Shown piece after piece: positions 34,701 through 46,232 of a stretch of 64,000 bases of DNA (position 1 is the first letter of the stretch; every line of letters starts with the position of its first letter). A program made the position numbers and the translations under genes. The stretch covers positions 4,916,244 through 4,980,243 of the forward strand of contig JANAVB010004000.1 of assembly GCA_029216955.1 (NCBI GenBank). The letters are read 5' to 3'. Source of the DNA: Iris pallida. Its lineage: Eukaryota > Streptophyta > Magnoliopsida > Asparagales > Iridaceae. The notes beneath the pieces were generated by a model. The model had not been told where the DNA came from. It did not search any database and saw only the letters and a list, made by a program, of their open reading frames with translations.

Positions 34701-36255
34701 CCCTGCCAATATGGCAGTCTATCCTAGCATACTGGTTCCTCAACCAATCCATCCCTAAGATCACATCATAATCGGCCATCGGGAATTCTATCAATCTAGC
34801 GGGAAACTCTCTACCGCTAACTACGATCCGACACGAGGAAAACACTCTATCTACTCCCACAAGTCCGTTACCAGTAAGTATATTGAGCCTTACTGATAAT
34901 GACTCGGGCTCCAATCCTACCCGTATCGCAAATCGTACAGACATAAAAGAATGCGATGCACCAGAATCAAATAAAGCTGAAGCTGGAAAGGAGTTGACGA
35001 GAATAGTACCTGCCACTACCTCTCCTGGTGCCAATCCTTCCTCCACGGTCATTACCATAGCCTGACCGTGCCCTCGGGGTGCTGGTCCCCTCTGCTGAAA
35101 TCCTCGCTGTCTGCTCTGACTCTGGGCTTGGGCTTGAACATACTGCTGGGGGTTCTGCTGCTGGAACACTTGGGTCTGAGGCGGCAAGGGCCTCGGTAAT
35201 GGGTACTGCTGCTGTTGCTGGACCGGTGCTGGCCCTCTCACCGAAGAGCTAGAAAGGTTGGACGATGATGAACCACCCCTATTCGGGCAGGATCCAACCT
35301 GATGGTCTGGTGCCCCACAAGCCAGACACAATCTCTGTGCCCTGCGACACTGTGACACCACATGCCCTGGCTTCCCACAATGAGAACATCCCACTGCGGA
35401 AGAATGCTTCTGCTTCTGCTGCTGAGGGTACGTCGGAGTGGAATACTGAACCGACGTTACTGAGGCCGCTCGCCTCGGAGCTCCAATAGTCAAAGCCCTG
35501 GCTGTCGGGGCCGGTACTGAAGACTGATTCATCTGGCCGTGAGATCTCTTCCGACCTCCGGTCCGATCCACAATCCTCTGGAAGGTATACTCATGCCTCC
35601 TAGCTGCTCTCAAGACTGCATCAAAAGTCTGATGCTCAAACTTCTCAACTGCCAACAAGATCTCCAGGTGAAGTCCCTGCTGGAACCGTTGGGCTCTATC
35701 ATACTCGGTTGCCACCAGGGTGGAAGCAAACCGACCGAGTCTAGAAAACTCGGCCGCATATTCGTCGACCGTCCTGCCTCCTTGCTTCAGATTGGTAAAC
35801 CTCGTCTGCAGATCATACCGAGCCACGGCATCGAAATACTTGGTCTGGAATCTCTCCCTGAACACTGCCCAAGCAATAGGTGCTGCTAATCCAACGGCCT
35901 GCACTGCCCACCAGCTGCGGGCAAGATCTAACAACTGCAGGCGCACCACGGCTACCTTCTCATTCTCTAGAGTCTTGGCTGCTTCTAGAACCACCTCTGT
36001 GTCCTGAAGCCATGCATCTGCTGTAATCGCATCTTCACTACCGTCAAAGAATGGAGGGTTCAAGCGCTTGAAGCTGTTGGCCGCACTGTTCCCTGGATGA
36101 CCGCCTCTGGTCAAAGCATCCGCCACTGCCTGTTGCAATGCATCTCCACGACGATCTTGAGAAGCTATCAAGGTTCTGACGAGACCTACCAAAGTTCCAT
36201 CATCAGGCTCGACAGGCTGAACTGGCTGGACTGGTGGTTCTCCGTCAGAAGGCAC
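31711..36255 (-). pseudogene. Gag-pol polyprotein of the nested Tekay element, six nonsense codons
   Basis: One frame of 1,514 codons with no frameshift. Order: gag core ([21 protein letters not shown]), two CCHC zinc knuckles ([14 protein letters not shown] and [14 protein letters not shown]), protease with [12 protein letters not shown], reverse transcriptase, RNase H ending [11 protein letters not shown], integrase (zinc-binding His residues; [22 protein letters not shown]) and a C-terminal chromodomain-like tail. In-frame stops lie at 33375, 33063, 32838, 32634, 32349 and 31764 (first base, minus strand). The reverse-transcriptase box reads FLDGILVY: the second catalytic Asp is Gly (codon 34029-34027). 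The frame opens at a GTG and shows no ATG upstream, so the start codon is probably lost. Confidence 0.92.
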
Positions 36256-36552
36256 GACTCTGGAGGCTACTCCGGAATGCTGGGCTTGATCTCCAGGTTG
36301 CTGCTGGTCCGCAGGAGGTGCTCCGCCTTGCTGGTCGGTAGGACCACGAACAATGCCGCTGAAGAAGACGACATAGGGAACAATAAGGAAGGACCAGGAC
36401 AGATCAACGATACAAGCATATGATCAGGACAAGAATCCAGGGATTCAGAAGATATGATCAGAGATCAAGGACGAATACTGATTAAGATATCGATTCGGTA
36501 AACCCTCACATATCTTGATATACAAGACCTGCATGGGCCACCACTTAAACCA
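36256..36552 (-). other. Leader and primer-binding region of the nested Tekay element
   Basis: The minus strand right after the LTR reads TGGTTTAAGTGGTGG. It starts with TGG as a primer-binding site should, but it is only a weak match to the Met-type site. The gag-only element at 58564 shares most of this leader. Confidence 0.5.
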
Positions 36553-39251
36553 TGTCATGCCCCAGATCCAGAATACTGGAGAGCGGAGGCAGACATAGCC
36601 AGCTACGTATACGAAATAGAATCCATCTCGCTATACGGTCACTGCTGTCTAGATACATGAGGGTTTATCTACAAGCCAACAGTCTCTTAAGGTCATGAAC
36701 AAGCCTAGTGTCTCAATCACAAGCTAGTAAGTAAAAGTGACAAGATGTATGATCATTAAATATACAATAGTAAGGCATCCCAAACATTATATATTCAGTT
36801 GATCATGAAGCTAGTCGTTACAAAATGTCAGGACTAGCAAGAGTTTAGTCATACAGGATCAACCCTAGGATCTGTCAATCATGTTACAGCCCGTAGGCAG
36901 ACAGTAAGTAAGTGCAATCGAGCTAAACAGGTGCTCGTCGGCTAAACGCCTCAAAAGAATATTTTTACAATAGAGTGGGAGAGCCAAAAAAAATAATCCA
37001 CTCGTTGCCAGGGTTCCGTCTAATGGCCACCATCTTGCTGGAAGGTCGGTAGATCCTCTGGAGCTGCTCCGAAATCTGGCCACACAAAACCAGCTGGGTC
37101 AGACCCCAGAAAGAGCAAGTGCCATAAAGGAGGCTTCACTTAAGAACTAAAACCAGCAATCAGCAAAAGATATAAATAAAAGTAAGAACTGGAATAAAAG
37201 TAGGAACTGGGAATAAGAAAATACATCAGGATGATATAAGACGAGATAACCATGGAACTATTTTCATATAACCAGGTTACAACCCGTAACCAAACAAGGA
37301 CCGGGGTTGTAACCCTTCGTCTGAACAGAACTTGGAATTCTCACCATTTATCGGTAAAATAAATACAAGCATTCTGGTCATGCAGTAATCTGGAACAGGA
37401 TCAGGATTAGGACAAGACTAGACAGGTTAGACTCCATCCAATCACTTCACGGCCAAGCAAGAATTACGGCTTCATACTTTAACTAACTAGGGTTGTCACA
37501 AGCCTAATTACTAACAAAATACAGTGAGATTGTTCTACAGCCACAAGCCCTGCAGACCATCCAGGTTCCCCGGATTAAAAGATTAGAGTTGAATTCAGGT
37601 GGGTACATCGTCCAGGAAACGAATGTACCCTTAGGTAGCTTGAAGGGTGCAACACATGACAGTGTGCTGGAAATGTGCCCTACTCGACGGCAGGCTACAG
37701 ATCCCAAGGCGTGCCCAGGTAACGGGATTACCTGTAGCTAGGAAATCTCTTCATGACTAATATATTAATCTAGTTATTAGCCCTTAGTTTATTTCAATAG
37801 GTACTCCTGACCGTGGTACTCAGGAGTCACCTCCTAGACATGATGCAAGACAAGACTGGATTATTTATACAAGCACAATCGCCCACGGTGTCCAGGATAT
37901 TATACAGGTCATGTCATGTCAGGTAGCCGTCGCAACAGCTTATCAAGAAAATTATGTCAGGTTATCATGCCAAGTGTACTAATCAGGAGTGCACCACGAC
38001 GGGCCACTATCAGGTCATGTCAGGTTACTCATGTCAGGAGTGCACCACTACGGGTCACTATCAGGTCATGCTCAATTGTCAATTCTAAACATATCAAGTA
38101 AATTCGCAATTATCAAGTTCAGGACAAAAGGCGTAAAGATATAAAATGGGCGTAAAATATCTAATAAAATATCAATATACAGGGCTATAAAAGAGCCAAG
38201 CTTAAGGAAAATAAAACCAAATCTGACACGCTGACATGAGACCAAGTCAGCCAAAGGCCATACGCTCAGGTCAAACTATGCTCAGGCCAGCGTACACCTT
38301 GCTCGCTTAAGCTAGCGTACCAAGGCACGCGTACGCTCAAGCTACAGGTCAGCGTACGCTCAAGCTAGCGTACGCTCAAGACTGCGTACGCTTGAGCTAG
38401 CGTACCAAAAGACACGCTGCCAACAGGCAGCGTATCAAGGCTAGCGTACGCTCGCTAAAGAGCAGCGCACTCAAGGCTAGCGTACGCTCACTAAAGAGCA
38501 GCGTACCCAAGTCAGCGTACGCTCGCTAAAGAGCAGCGTACCCAAGGCTAGTGTACGCTCGCTAAAGAGCAGCGTACAGCTCAGTGGCGTCAGCTAAAAA
38601 GCTAGCTCACTGTTCACTGTCTTCTCCAAATGGCAAGAACAGCAAGAACTCTAAAGTTGAATCTAAGCTTCAACAGTCCATATCTTGGTCAAAACAAGTC
38701 CGAATCCCACTTTCCAAAGGTCAAAATTGGGTAGAATGAAATTCTCTACAACATGGAACCATCAAAACTTGAAAACAAGGAAGTTTGATAGATCAAAACC
38801 ACCAAAAATCCGAAAATAGCAAGACTCTAGATCTACAAGAATTAAAGCCTCAAAATGGAAAATGACAAGTTCTAATGTGGTTTAGAATCATGAGGAGAAG
38901 CTAATGAAACCATCAAAAGGGGTTCTCTTGTGGAAGCAAGTTGCACTTGCCTATGGTGTTCTTGGTTGGTGGAGAAGAGTAATGGTGGGGGAAGGAGAAG
39001 TAAATAAGAATTATGGAGGAGAGAGAAGGTTGGTGGGGATAATAAAGAGGGGGGTTGTGGTGGAAATGAAGGAGAAGCATAGGCTAAGGTGTTCCACCCT
39101 TGGCCCATGATGAACCAAGCATTGGGCCGGCCGAACCAAGCCAACCCAACCGAGAGTTAAACCAAGCCGAGAGCTAAACAAGGAATCAGGCAATACAGAA
39201 TAAAATACGTATACGTATCCCAAAATACGTAATACGAACACAGACATTACA
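36553..39251 (-). repeat. 5' LTR of the nested Tekay element
   Basis: 2,699 bp, the partner of 28858-31552. As the element reads leftward, this copy holds the promoter that would drive gag-pol. No TATA box could be fixed with confidence. Confidence 0.95.
38440..38585. repeat. 36-bp minisatellite with AGCGTACGCT in the 5' LTR
   Basis: Same four-unit array as at 30741-30885, with a few point differences (for example one unit has gctcactaaagag). Confidence 0.85.
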
Positions 39252-40143
39252 GCTAGGGCTTGTGGAAGATGGAGGCCAGTATTTTGGTGGAGAATTAGGT
39301 CCAAGATGAACCATACTCTCATACCATGTCGAAATGGAGGCTACATTGTGATTAGAATAGGATAATACTTATTGGCCTCTTGGCTTTACAATATACAGAC
39401 CAATCAATCTATGTGCTCACTAATGACATCACTAAACCAGTCAGCCTCAGCCTAGGGATGGAGGGGCAGTTTCGTATCCTCATCCTCTTGGTTTTATTAA
39501 CACGTCACGTCACTAGACGTCGCTAAATACGTCGCTACATCTGTCGGTAGCCGTCGCTAAGTTGCCCACGTGGCTGCCATGCCATGTCATCATATATAAA
39601 GTTTACAACGTCGCAAGTGGTCGCTTTACGTCGCAACGTTGGCGACGTAGTGATACGTCGCTATCTGTCGCTCATTTTGCGACGTCTAGCGACAATTAAC
39701 TTCGCGTCGCAAATAGCGACGTTCGGCAACTAAATTGCCATCTGCGACTTGCCTATAAGCGACGTCCGTTTTTTGTCGCTAAATACGTCGCAAATAGGTT
39801 TTAGCGACGTATTTTCCATTTTTAGCGATGTCTCCTGACGTCGCTAAAATGGGTTATTTTAGTAGTGATTGTTCACACACCACAAACTTCCAATACGTCC
39901 AACACGTCCAACCACAAACATCCAACACTTGTCTAACCACAAACATATCCAACCAAAGTATGTAGTTTCCATACAACTTAAACATTCAAAACTAAAAATT
40001 ATACAAATAAAACCAAAATATGTAGCAAATTCGGCCGGAGCACATCCCTCCCATATTCACAGCACCTTTATTTTCCATATAGTTCCTGAGAGAAGAAGAA
40101 AAATATATTTAATCATTTATGTGCACTTGCTACTTACAATATT

Positions 40144-40427
40144 ATGTTAGATGAATTATACCAAGCTGGAAGAGTTGCTGACTCAAGAGAAATACAAGAT
40201 AAAATGATTGCCTATGGAACTTCCCTAGAACTCCACACCTATCATATAATATGACATGGACTTTGTAAAATTACTACACTAATGAGGGCATGAATCTGTT
40301 CGACACCATATCGTGTCAAAAGGAAAAACTGGAAGCTAGGACCTTCAATATTTTAATTAAAGAAATGTTTCAAGATGGTAAAGTTAATGCAGCAAAGGAG
40401 CTCATTAACACACCAATAGATATGTAG
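40144..40427 (+). pseudogene. PPR-like gene fragment captured in CACTA 1
   Basis: Two frames joined by a small shift near 40270 encode a pentatricopeptide-like stretch. The first has YQAGRVADSREIQDKM and HTYHII, then a TGA, then HGLCK. The second has NEGMNLFDTI, then RTFNILIKEMFQDGKV and NAAKEL. The spacing of TY..I and TFNILI is about 35 residues, as in P-class PPR proteins, which are organelle RNA-binding proteins. The stop and frameshift make it a non-functional copy. Its place within CACTA ends suggests transposon capture. Confidence 0.65.
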
Positions 40428-41719
40428 GACAAGAAAAAAGTTGATGCATCAAAGGAGTATCCAGGATACGCATTCTCGACCTACACACTTGCACTCTCAA
40501 CCTACAAGTATGTGTACCACTCACATACAAATTGGTATCCAGGATACGCAAAATGCAAAAACAGGACATTAATTCTAGGTAGGATACCAAGCACCAATTG
40601 ATAAACAAATCCTACACATGATATCCACACAATAATATGTGATACCAAGCTATAAGATATCAATATCAATCCTTTATACACAAATCTCTACACCAACACA
40701 TCTCATAGAAACACATAGCTCACCTCATGGTACTCCCAAGTACCAAACACAAAATAGAATACCCATAAATGGTTCATACTCACAAAAACTTCTTAGTCTA
40801 GCGTAAGGAATATATAACGATAACACAACAGAAATGTTCTCTCTTGCACAAGGAATGTATAACTTCAAATAGTAATTTATTACCTTGAAGGGCTCTCATA
40901 TGGGATAGGTAATGTAAAAGTATTGGCTCCACTTTTATCTTTTGAAGATGTCATAACATGGGTTACCCATAAATGCTCCAATAAACTTTCAAGCATGTGA
41001 TATGCATTTCGGACAAGTGAAGAAAATTCAAATTATCTGACATATTCATAAAAGGACCAAAAGCAAAATCCAGAAAACCAATCTCAGACTCTTACCCTGT
41101 ACAAGGATATAAAAATTCACCTAAAACATTTGCCACCCACCTATAATAATTCCTGGTTTTTTTCACCCACTTGGGCATATAAAACCATCAAGAGGGCGCT
41201 CTCCCCATTCCTAGCATATGTTCACATCTGCAACAATGAAATCGGGGCAAAAAATCATTTCAGTTAACAAAACATTGAGATCAATGTTGCATTCTATATA
41301 GGATCATTTCTGAAATAGCACAACGTAAAAAAAGTTCTGAGTAAGATCTCATTTCTGGTGCTCCAATAGTTTACTGGTGAAAGAAGGTAAGAGCACCAAC
41401 CCAATACTTAATTAATTATACATCACATAGAAACTAGAAAGTCAGAGAACTTCATTAGTTGACTTTGTGACATGAAATTATATGAGACCAGAAATAGAGG
41501 ATGAGTTTGGCCAACCATACTAGACAAGTACACGCATGTAAATTAAAAATTACAAATTGATGCAGTAGAAAGTCTAGATTGACCTGACAGGTATTGAGTT
41601 TTAATAGCTTGACAAGAGAACATACAAAATATAAGATGATTATGTAGCTTGATATATATGAAGCAAACTTAATAAGGCTAAAAGTAAGGTAATATTTTAG
41701 AAAAGCTTAGGGAATCATA
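40428..41719. other. CACTA 1 interior, nothing recognised
   Basis: AT-rich, no frame with a known domain. A short repeat tatccaggatacgca occurs at about 40456 and 40541. Confidence 0.4.
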
Positions 41720-42205
41720 CACATGGGTTGTGCTCAAGATATATGGTCGTGAGCTTCTATGTAGACCCGGCTACAGCTTCATCAATATCTTCCAGTGATG
41801 CTATCTGGCTGCTATTTAGCCACAAGTCCTCCAAGTTGATATAATGTAAATTGCATAGACCAAAGAAAAACCATCAGAGTAAGGGGTAAATGAAGGCATA
41901 TAAAGTTTAAACCTTGTCAAATTCTCAATACCCTCAATGGTAGTAAGTTTATTAGAAGAAATGTTCAAGATAAAGATTTTCTAATGTGGAAAAGTCCTCC
42001 ATCTTAATGATAACATTATGGCTGAGATATAGTTCCTCCAATGCAACACATTCCTACAAAGAAAGAAGCATGACATAGATATCCACCTAAATAGCATATG
42101 TGCAATTAAAGTACTTTAAAGACAACATACTTGAAACCCTTCCATGGATGTCTGTCAGCCGGTTAATCTGTAGGCTTAATTTTCTGATACATTTTAATCC
42201 CCACA
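41720..42205 (-). pseudogene. SDS22-like leucine-rich-repeat gene fragment captured in CACTA 1
   Basis: Three exon-like pieces in order on the minus strand: about 42203-42131 (LSLQINRLTDIHG, then a GTATGT donor), 42053-41913 (ALEELYLSHN, then ISSNKLTTIEGIENLT, with AG and GT edges), and about 41838-41722 (LEDLWLNSSQIASLEDIDEAV, then KLTTIYLEHNPC). This is the repeat pattern and C-terminal cap of plant SDS22-like regulatory subunits of protein phosphatase 1. A frameshift or stop in the second piece, a TAG in the third and a missing splice acceptor before it show decay. Keeping introns means it was copied from genomic DNA, not from mRNA. Confidence 0.7.
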
Positions 42206-43435
42206 AGTTAACTGCCACATGTATGATTTTTGATTATTTCTCTAAACATACACAATACAAGATAACTACTGCATGTATGCTTTTTGCTACATAAAAGGAT
42301 CCTCCATAAAAGGATCCTACTAAAGGCAACCTGGAGGATACTCAGCACTACGACAGTAAAAATAATTGGTACTTTTGTATATTGTAGTCTTGTGTAACAA
42401 AAAAACATAAGAGAAACCAACATTGACTCTTGTATACTATCAACAACAGTTACCAATAATATATGAATAAGTGTAGCTCATAAGTGCCGCAACTAATGAA
42501 AGCAGAAGTGAAAAATCATTTGATATAAATAATTACTTTCAAAGGTGCATGGTCAAATGTGAATACAATGCTTTGGTGGCATGAGCCTAACATTTGTGTA
42601 TATACAAATCCTGCAAGTTTGGTCTCCGAATCATGATATAAAGGCATTATATTAACTTTTTTTTCCTATATAGCATTTGTCTTTATGTGTGCATAGGTGT
42701 GTGCAAGAGAAATATTATACACTATGATATGGCATTGAGAGGCCAATCATAGGCAATCATTACTTAAACTAATTGATTGAATCAAAATACACTAAGTAGC
42801 AGGCATGATACACAATAACCAGATGATTTTCTTGTCCAACTATAGCCTCATTACAAGAGCCATTGAACTTATCCAACAAAAGAATACTTTCTTTCCCAAA
42901 TAATCTTACACAGAGCAAATCAGAAAAGAGCAATATGTAATCCAAAAAAAGTACTAGAAAGAAAAAAAATTGAATTAAAAGAGAACTTATAATGCTCGTA
43001 CCAACTCATTGAGGTCTAATGCTTATAATAACCTTACGACATGAACACCTGTGCTTGGCCTGTACGACGTCTAATGCTCATACCAACTCATCGACCACAA
43101 CACGACTCAAAACCAACTGATATCCCATGTCCCAGTACGACACCTTGGCATGAAGAACCTAAGCACAAAACAACAAAGCACGGTTCAGAGTCGCCAGATT
43201 AGTAATTTAATCCAATGTCAGATGATTAAAAAAAGGCCAAAATGGGTAAGTATTGAGCACATAGACACATTTATTATTTGTGGCTAAGAGCTACATCACA
43301 AAACTTCTCCTATAGTTCCAAATGTTACAAGCTAGCTCCATGAACACACCTGCGATATTGTTTTTAGTATTAGGTGAGACTTACTTTTCCTTGAATACTT
43401 CTGATCATTGAACCAGGAAAAGGGTCACATTTGAG
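42206..43435. other. CACTA 1 interior, nothing recognised
   Basis: AT-rich. It may hold introns or further exons of the SDS22-like fragment, but none could be identified. Confidence 0.35.
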
Positions 43436-43439
43436 TTGC

Positions 43440-43620
43440 TCTGCTACTGACTGCTCTGCTACCGGCAGCTAGCCTCGTCGAGGTCCTGTCGAGCTTGAAC
43501 TCCTTCGACCCCGAAGGGAACGACGGCCACCTGTACTCCTTCACCATCCTCTTCACCTTCTCCAGGTGGCTCTCCGACATAGCCTCCGTCGCCCGGCCTC
43601 ACCAGCGGTGAGCCGGCTGA
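43440..43620. other. GC-rich exon-like segment in CACTA 1
   Basis: Abruptly GC-rich. On the minus strand a frame opens with MSESHLEKVKRMVKEYRWP at about 43580 and stays open for about 38 codons, with the look of a real N-terminus. The plus strand is also open here. No family recognised; possibly the first exon of a captured gene. Confidence 0.3.
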
Positions 43621-43659
43621 GAGCGGCGGGGGGGGGGAGGGCACCGCTCAGGCGGGCGT

Positions 43660-43760
43660 CGGGGAGCCGGACAACGGCGACGCGGGAGCCGGACGGCGAC
43701 GACACGGGAGCCGGACGGCGGCGATGCGAGAGCCGGACAGCGGCGACGCGGGAGCTGTCT
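43660..43760. repeat. GC-rich minisatellite
   Basis: Four imperfect copies of gcgggagccggacggcg followed by gcgac, period about 24 bp. Confidence 0.7.
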
Positions 43761-44549
43761 GGGTGGCAGCCGCCCGGTCCAATTGCTCTCCAGGTGCTAG
43801 GTCGAAGAACTAGGGTTAGGGTTTCTCTATTTTCTCCTGGCCCAACATAGAGCATCCAGATTTGTGGAGAAAACTAGGGTTAGGGTTTCTCTTTTAGGGT
43901 GGTGAAAGAGGAGAGGAGTGGGGGCTCTTTAGAGGAGAGGAGTGGGGGGCTCTCTTTCTAAAGGAGGAAAAAGTTAGGGAGAGAGGAGAAAAGGAAGGGG
44001 ATGATCGGGAGAAATTTTGCTGGGTTCATCCATTAAAAGGAACCACAACCGTCAACACATATAAAAATTTTGAAAAATTTACTAAAATGGCAGTTGAAAA
44101 AATTCCGCTAAGTTTTTGGCACATACATTACTTGACGGTTATCACCAAAACCGTCAATAAATAAATTCCTGTTTCTTGATGGATCCTCCGAAACCGTCAA
44201 CATGCATGGTATAAAATTGCTAATTTAACAAATAAAGGGGCCTCTCTTGACGTAAGCCTAAATACGTCAAGAAAATAACTATTGTTGATGGCTTTTGACG
44301 ACCGTCAACTTATAAACCGTCAAGAATCATCTTTTTTCTTGTAGTGAAAACACAAAAAACATATGGAAGAAAAGAGTAATTTTTGTTTTTGGGGTGGGCT
44401 GGAGCCTACCCCACCATATGACTGCATCTGCCCCTGGATGGAGCAAATTTCTTTTGGAGATGTGAAAGCATAAGATGGATGTTTTCTCTTGTAACTAAAC
44501 TATATAGTGTGGATTCCAACTCCGAATATTTTCAGAATTTTTTGTTTTA

Positions 44550-45600
44550 TCTTTTTTTATAGAGTTGATAAGAATACTATTTCTTTTAGGACTCTTATTT
44601 TGACTCTATCTTTTATTCGGATATATTTTATCTTTATTTGATTAGAATTTTATCTTTATTTAATTAAGATTTATCTTTATTTGATTAGCATTAGAATTTA
44701 TTTTTTATTAAGATTAGATTATCATAAAAGTCCTATAAATATGCACCTTCTGTACGCAATTGAGGAATAACTTTTTACTCAAAAAATCTTCGTTAAGTTC
44801 TGAGATTTGTTCTTTTCTTTTCTTGGTTGTGGACTCGACTATTACGTAGATTCGGAAGCCCCTCACTTAAGGTTTTCAAGCAACCTTCTTGCAGACCCCT
44901 CACCATGCCATCCGTCGGAGTTTTGTCGTACCGCTTTGCTCTAATCAAGCAACAATGGTCCAGTTATCATCACCACCAATCGACTTGGCCATTGCCAAGC
45001 ACGAAGGAAAGTCCATTCCGCTATCACGCTGAGTCAATTGGTATTAGAGCCCCAAAGATCCATGATTTTAATTTTTCGATAACATTTGGAATCCTTATTT
45101 CCCAAACAACATTGGTGAAATCCGTCTTCACGCGTAAGACGTTTGATGACATATCAGGCAACGTTGAAATTTTGTCAAACAAAGTTTATACCCTGTCAGA
45201 CATTGTTGACATCTTGTCAAACAAATTTGATATTTTGTCAGACAAATTGGACAGAGTAATAGATTTTCTTGATAACAAATATAACGTCGTGGGTGATTTC
45301 ACGAGGATACCTCCCACATAGATAAAAAATACAAATGCTCGTCCTGCTACCAACCACCCACAAAAGAAAATCGAGCGTGTCCACAACTACTATCCACTCA
45401 GAGCACTAGTGGTCGTTGTTGACTATGAAGACGATGAGATTGAGAAGAGATAAAGTTGTCGTATTTAATCAAAAAACAAAATTAATTGGAAAAAAGGACA
45501 TAATAATCTTCGGTAAAACTATTGTGGCTGGTATGGAGATGAATTCTTCAACCCCTCAAGAAGAACACATGTAACAATCTAGTTTCCAAAGAGGGGTATT
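44550..45600 (+). mobile_element. Partial LTR retrotransposon: LTR end, primer-binding site, leader
   Basis: A TATA-like cctataaatatgc (44733) lies in a probable LTR, with three 22-bp repeats of ttttatctttatttgatt before it (44626-44694). ttggtattagagccc at about 45037 closely matches the Met-type primer-binding site. Beyond it a frame with repeated ILSNK/ILSDK units (45165-45260) may be a coiled coil. A purine tract (aaagagggg) lies near 45590 but no second LTR was found. Lineage unknown. Confidence 0.5.
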
Positions 45601-45959
45601 TTCTTTCATTTTTATGTTAATTATAAAATTGTTATAATTATATATATTATTAATTGGTGAACTAGCCTATTTATTAGACTTGATGTTAATGGTCCCAACT
45701 AGACTTGACTTGACCCATTGGTTCAATTAATTAGAGTAGTCATGATTAGACTAGTCCCTACACCAAATTGTTCAATTTCTAATGGACCCTTTTTTCCATT
45801 TCTAACGGTTATAGCCCGTTACAAAATACTAACTAGATCAGTCCGTTAGTATTCACTATAGTCTATTACAAAAATGTATACATATTTTTTTCCTTAAATA
45901 AAGTAATTATTGGTGAAATTTTTGGCAGACAAACAAAGAAGCCAAAAACAATTGGCGCC

Positions 45960-46232
45960 CTAATTTTTCGATCTCCCTCCAAACTTCTGCGCCTACATTC
46001 CCTATTTCCTTCTAAATTCTCTCCCTTCCCTCTCTCTCTTATTCACAAATCTAAAAAATTGGTGAATCATCGACGGCTAGGTGAAGAAAAGCCCCCTAAG
46101 AACTTCGTCCGCCAACAACCTTGGAGGCCGTGGCTGTGGTGAATCATCCGCGGCTTCTAACTTTCACGGCTGTAGTGAATCTTCCCCGACTTCTGTGACC
46201 AAGTCGTCGTCCGCCGCTGTGGTGAATCTTCA
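45960..46232 (+). other. Probable leader of a host transcription unit, interrupted by a retrotransposon
   Basis: A pyrimidine-rich tract (ctcccttccctctctctctt, about 46020) is followed by repeats around gctgtggtgaatc. The sequence resumes at 62819, after the gag-only element, with a second copy of the same unit of about 82 bp. No protein recognised. Confidence 0.4.

Larger units (their letters stand above)
28858..39251 (-). mobile_element. Tekay/Del-type Ty3/gypsy chromovirus retrotransposon, complete but inactive
   Basis: Two LTRs (28858-31552 and 36553-39251) flank a 5-kb interior with gag-pol on the minus strand. The 5-bp duplication GCTAG lies at 28853-28857 and 39252-39256, so the copy is structurally whole at 10,394 bp. 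A polypurine tract (AAGGTGGGTAGAG) precedes the 3' LTR on the minus strand. In two sampled stretches the LTRs differ at about 7 in 200 and 8 in 300 bases. Six nonsense codons and a changed catalytic residue make it inactive. Confidence 0.95.
28187..39867. mobile_element. CACTA-type element 2, nested in CACTA 1
   Basis: CACTACTAAAAT starts at 28187 and is inverted at 39856-39867; the 3-bp duplication ATT is at 28184-28186 and 39868-39870. About 15 copies of gcgac/gtcgc sit in the first 230 bp and many in the last 330 bp, a different subterminal motif from element 1. It is about 1.28 kb without the retrotransposon inside. No transposase seen; a C-rich stretch at 28425-28640 may be captured DNA. 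Confidence 0.9.
27717..44346. mobile_element. CACTA (En/Spm-type) element 1, with captured gene pieces and a nested element
   Basis: CACTACAAGAA starts at 27717 and is inverted at 44336-44346; the 3-bp duplication AAA lies on both sides (27714-27716 and 44347-44349). Subterminal copies of ttgacggtt/aaccgtcaa fill both ends (27740-28060, 44045-44330), as expected for transposase binding sites. Without the nested insert the element is about 4.95 kb. No transposase was recognised, so it is non-autonomous. It holds PPR-like and SDS22-like host pieces. Confidence 0.9.
27639..44436. mobile_element. Small hAT-type element, split by nested insertions
   Basis: Ends CAGGAGCGGATCCAG (27639-27653) and, inverted, CAGGGGCAGATGCAG (44436-44422) match at 12 of 15 bases. 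The 8-bp duplication GATGGAGC lies at 27631-27638 and 44437-44444, the size expected for hAT. Without its insertions the element is only about 165 bp, a MITE without transposase. Confidence 0.85.

Noticed and set aside
33952..36423. Several plus-strand frames across the Tekay gag-pol
   Set aside because: Shadows of the real minus-strand frame.
43553..43855. Overlapping 94-100-codon frames on both strands
   Set aside because: Caused by the GC-rich minisatellite; no domain.
44827..45321. A 164-codon plus-strand frame
   Set aside because: Its first part lies in an LTR and it crosses the primer-binding site; only the ILSNK-type repeat part might be coding.
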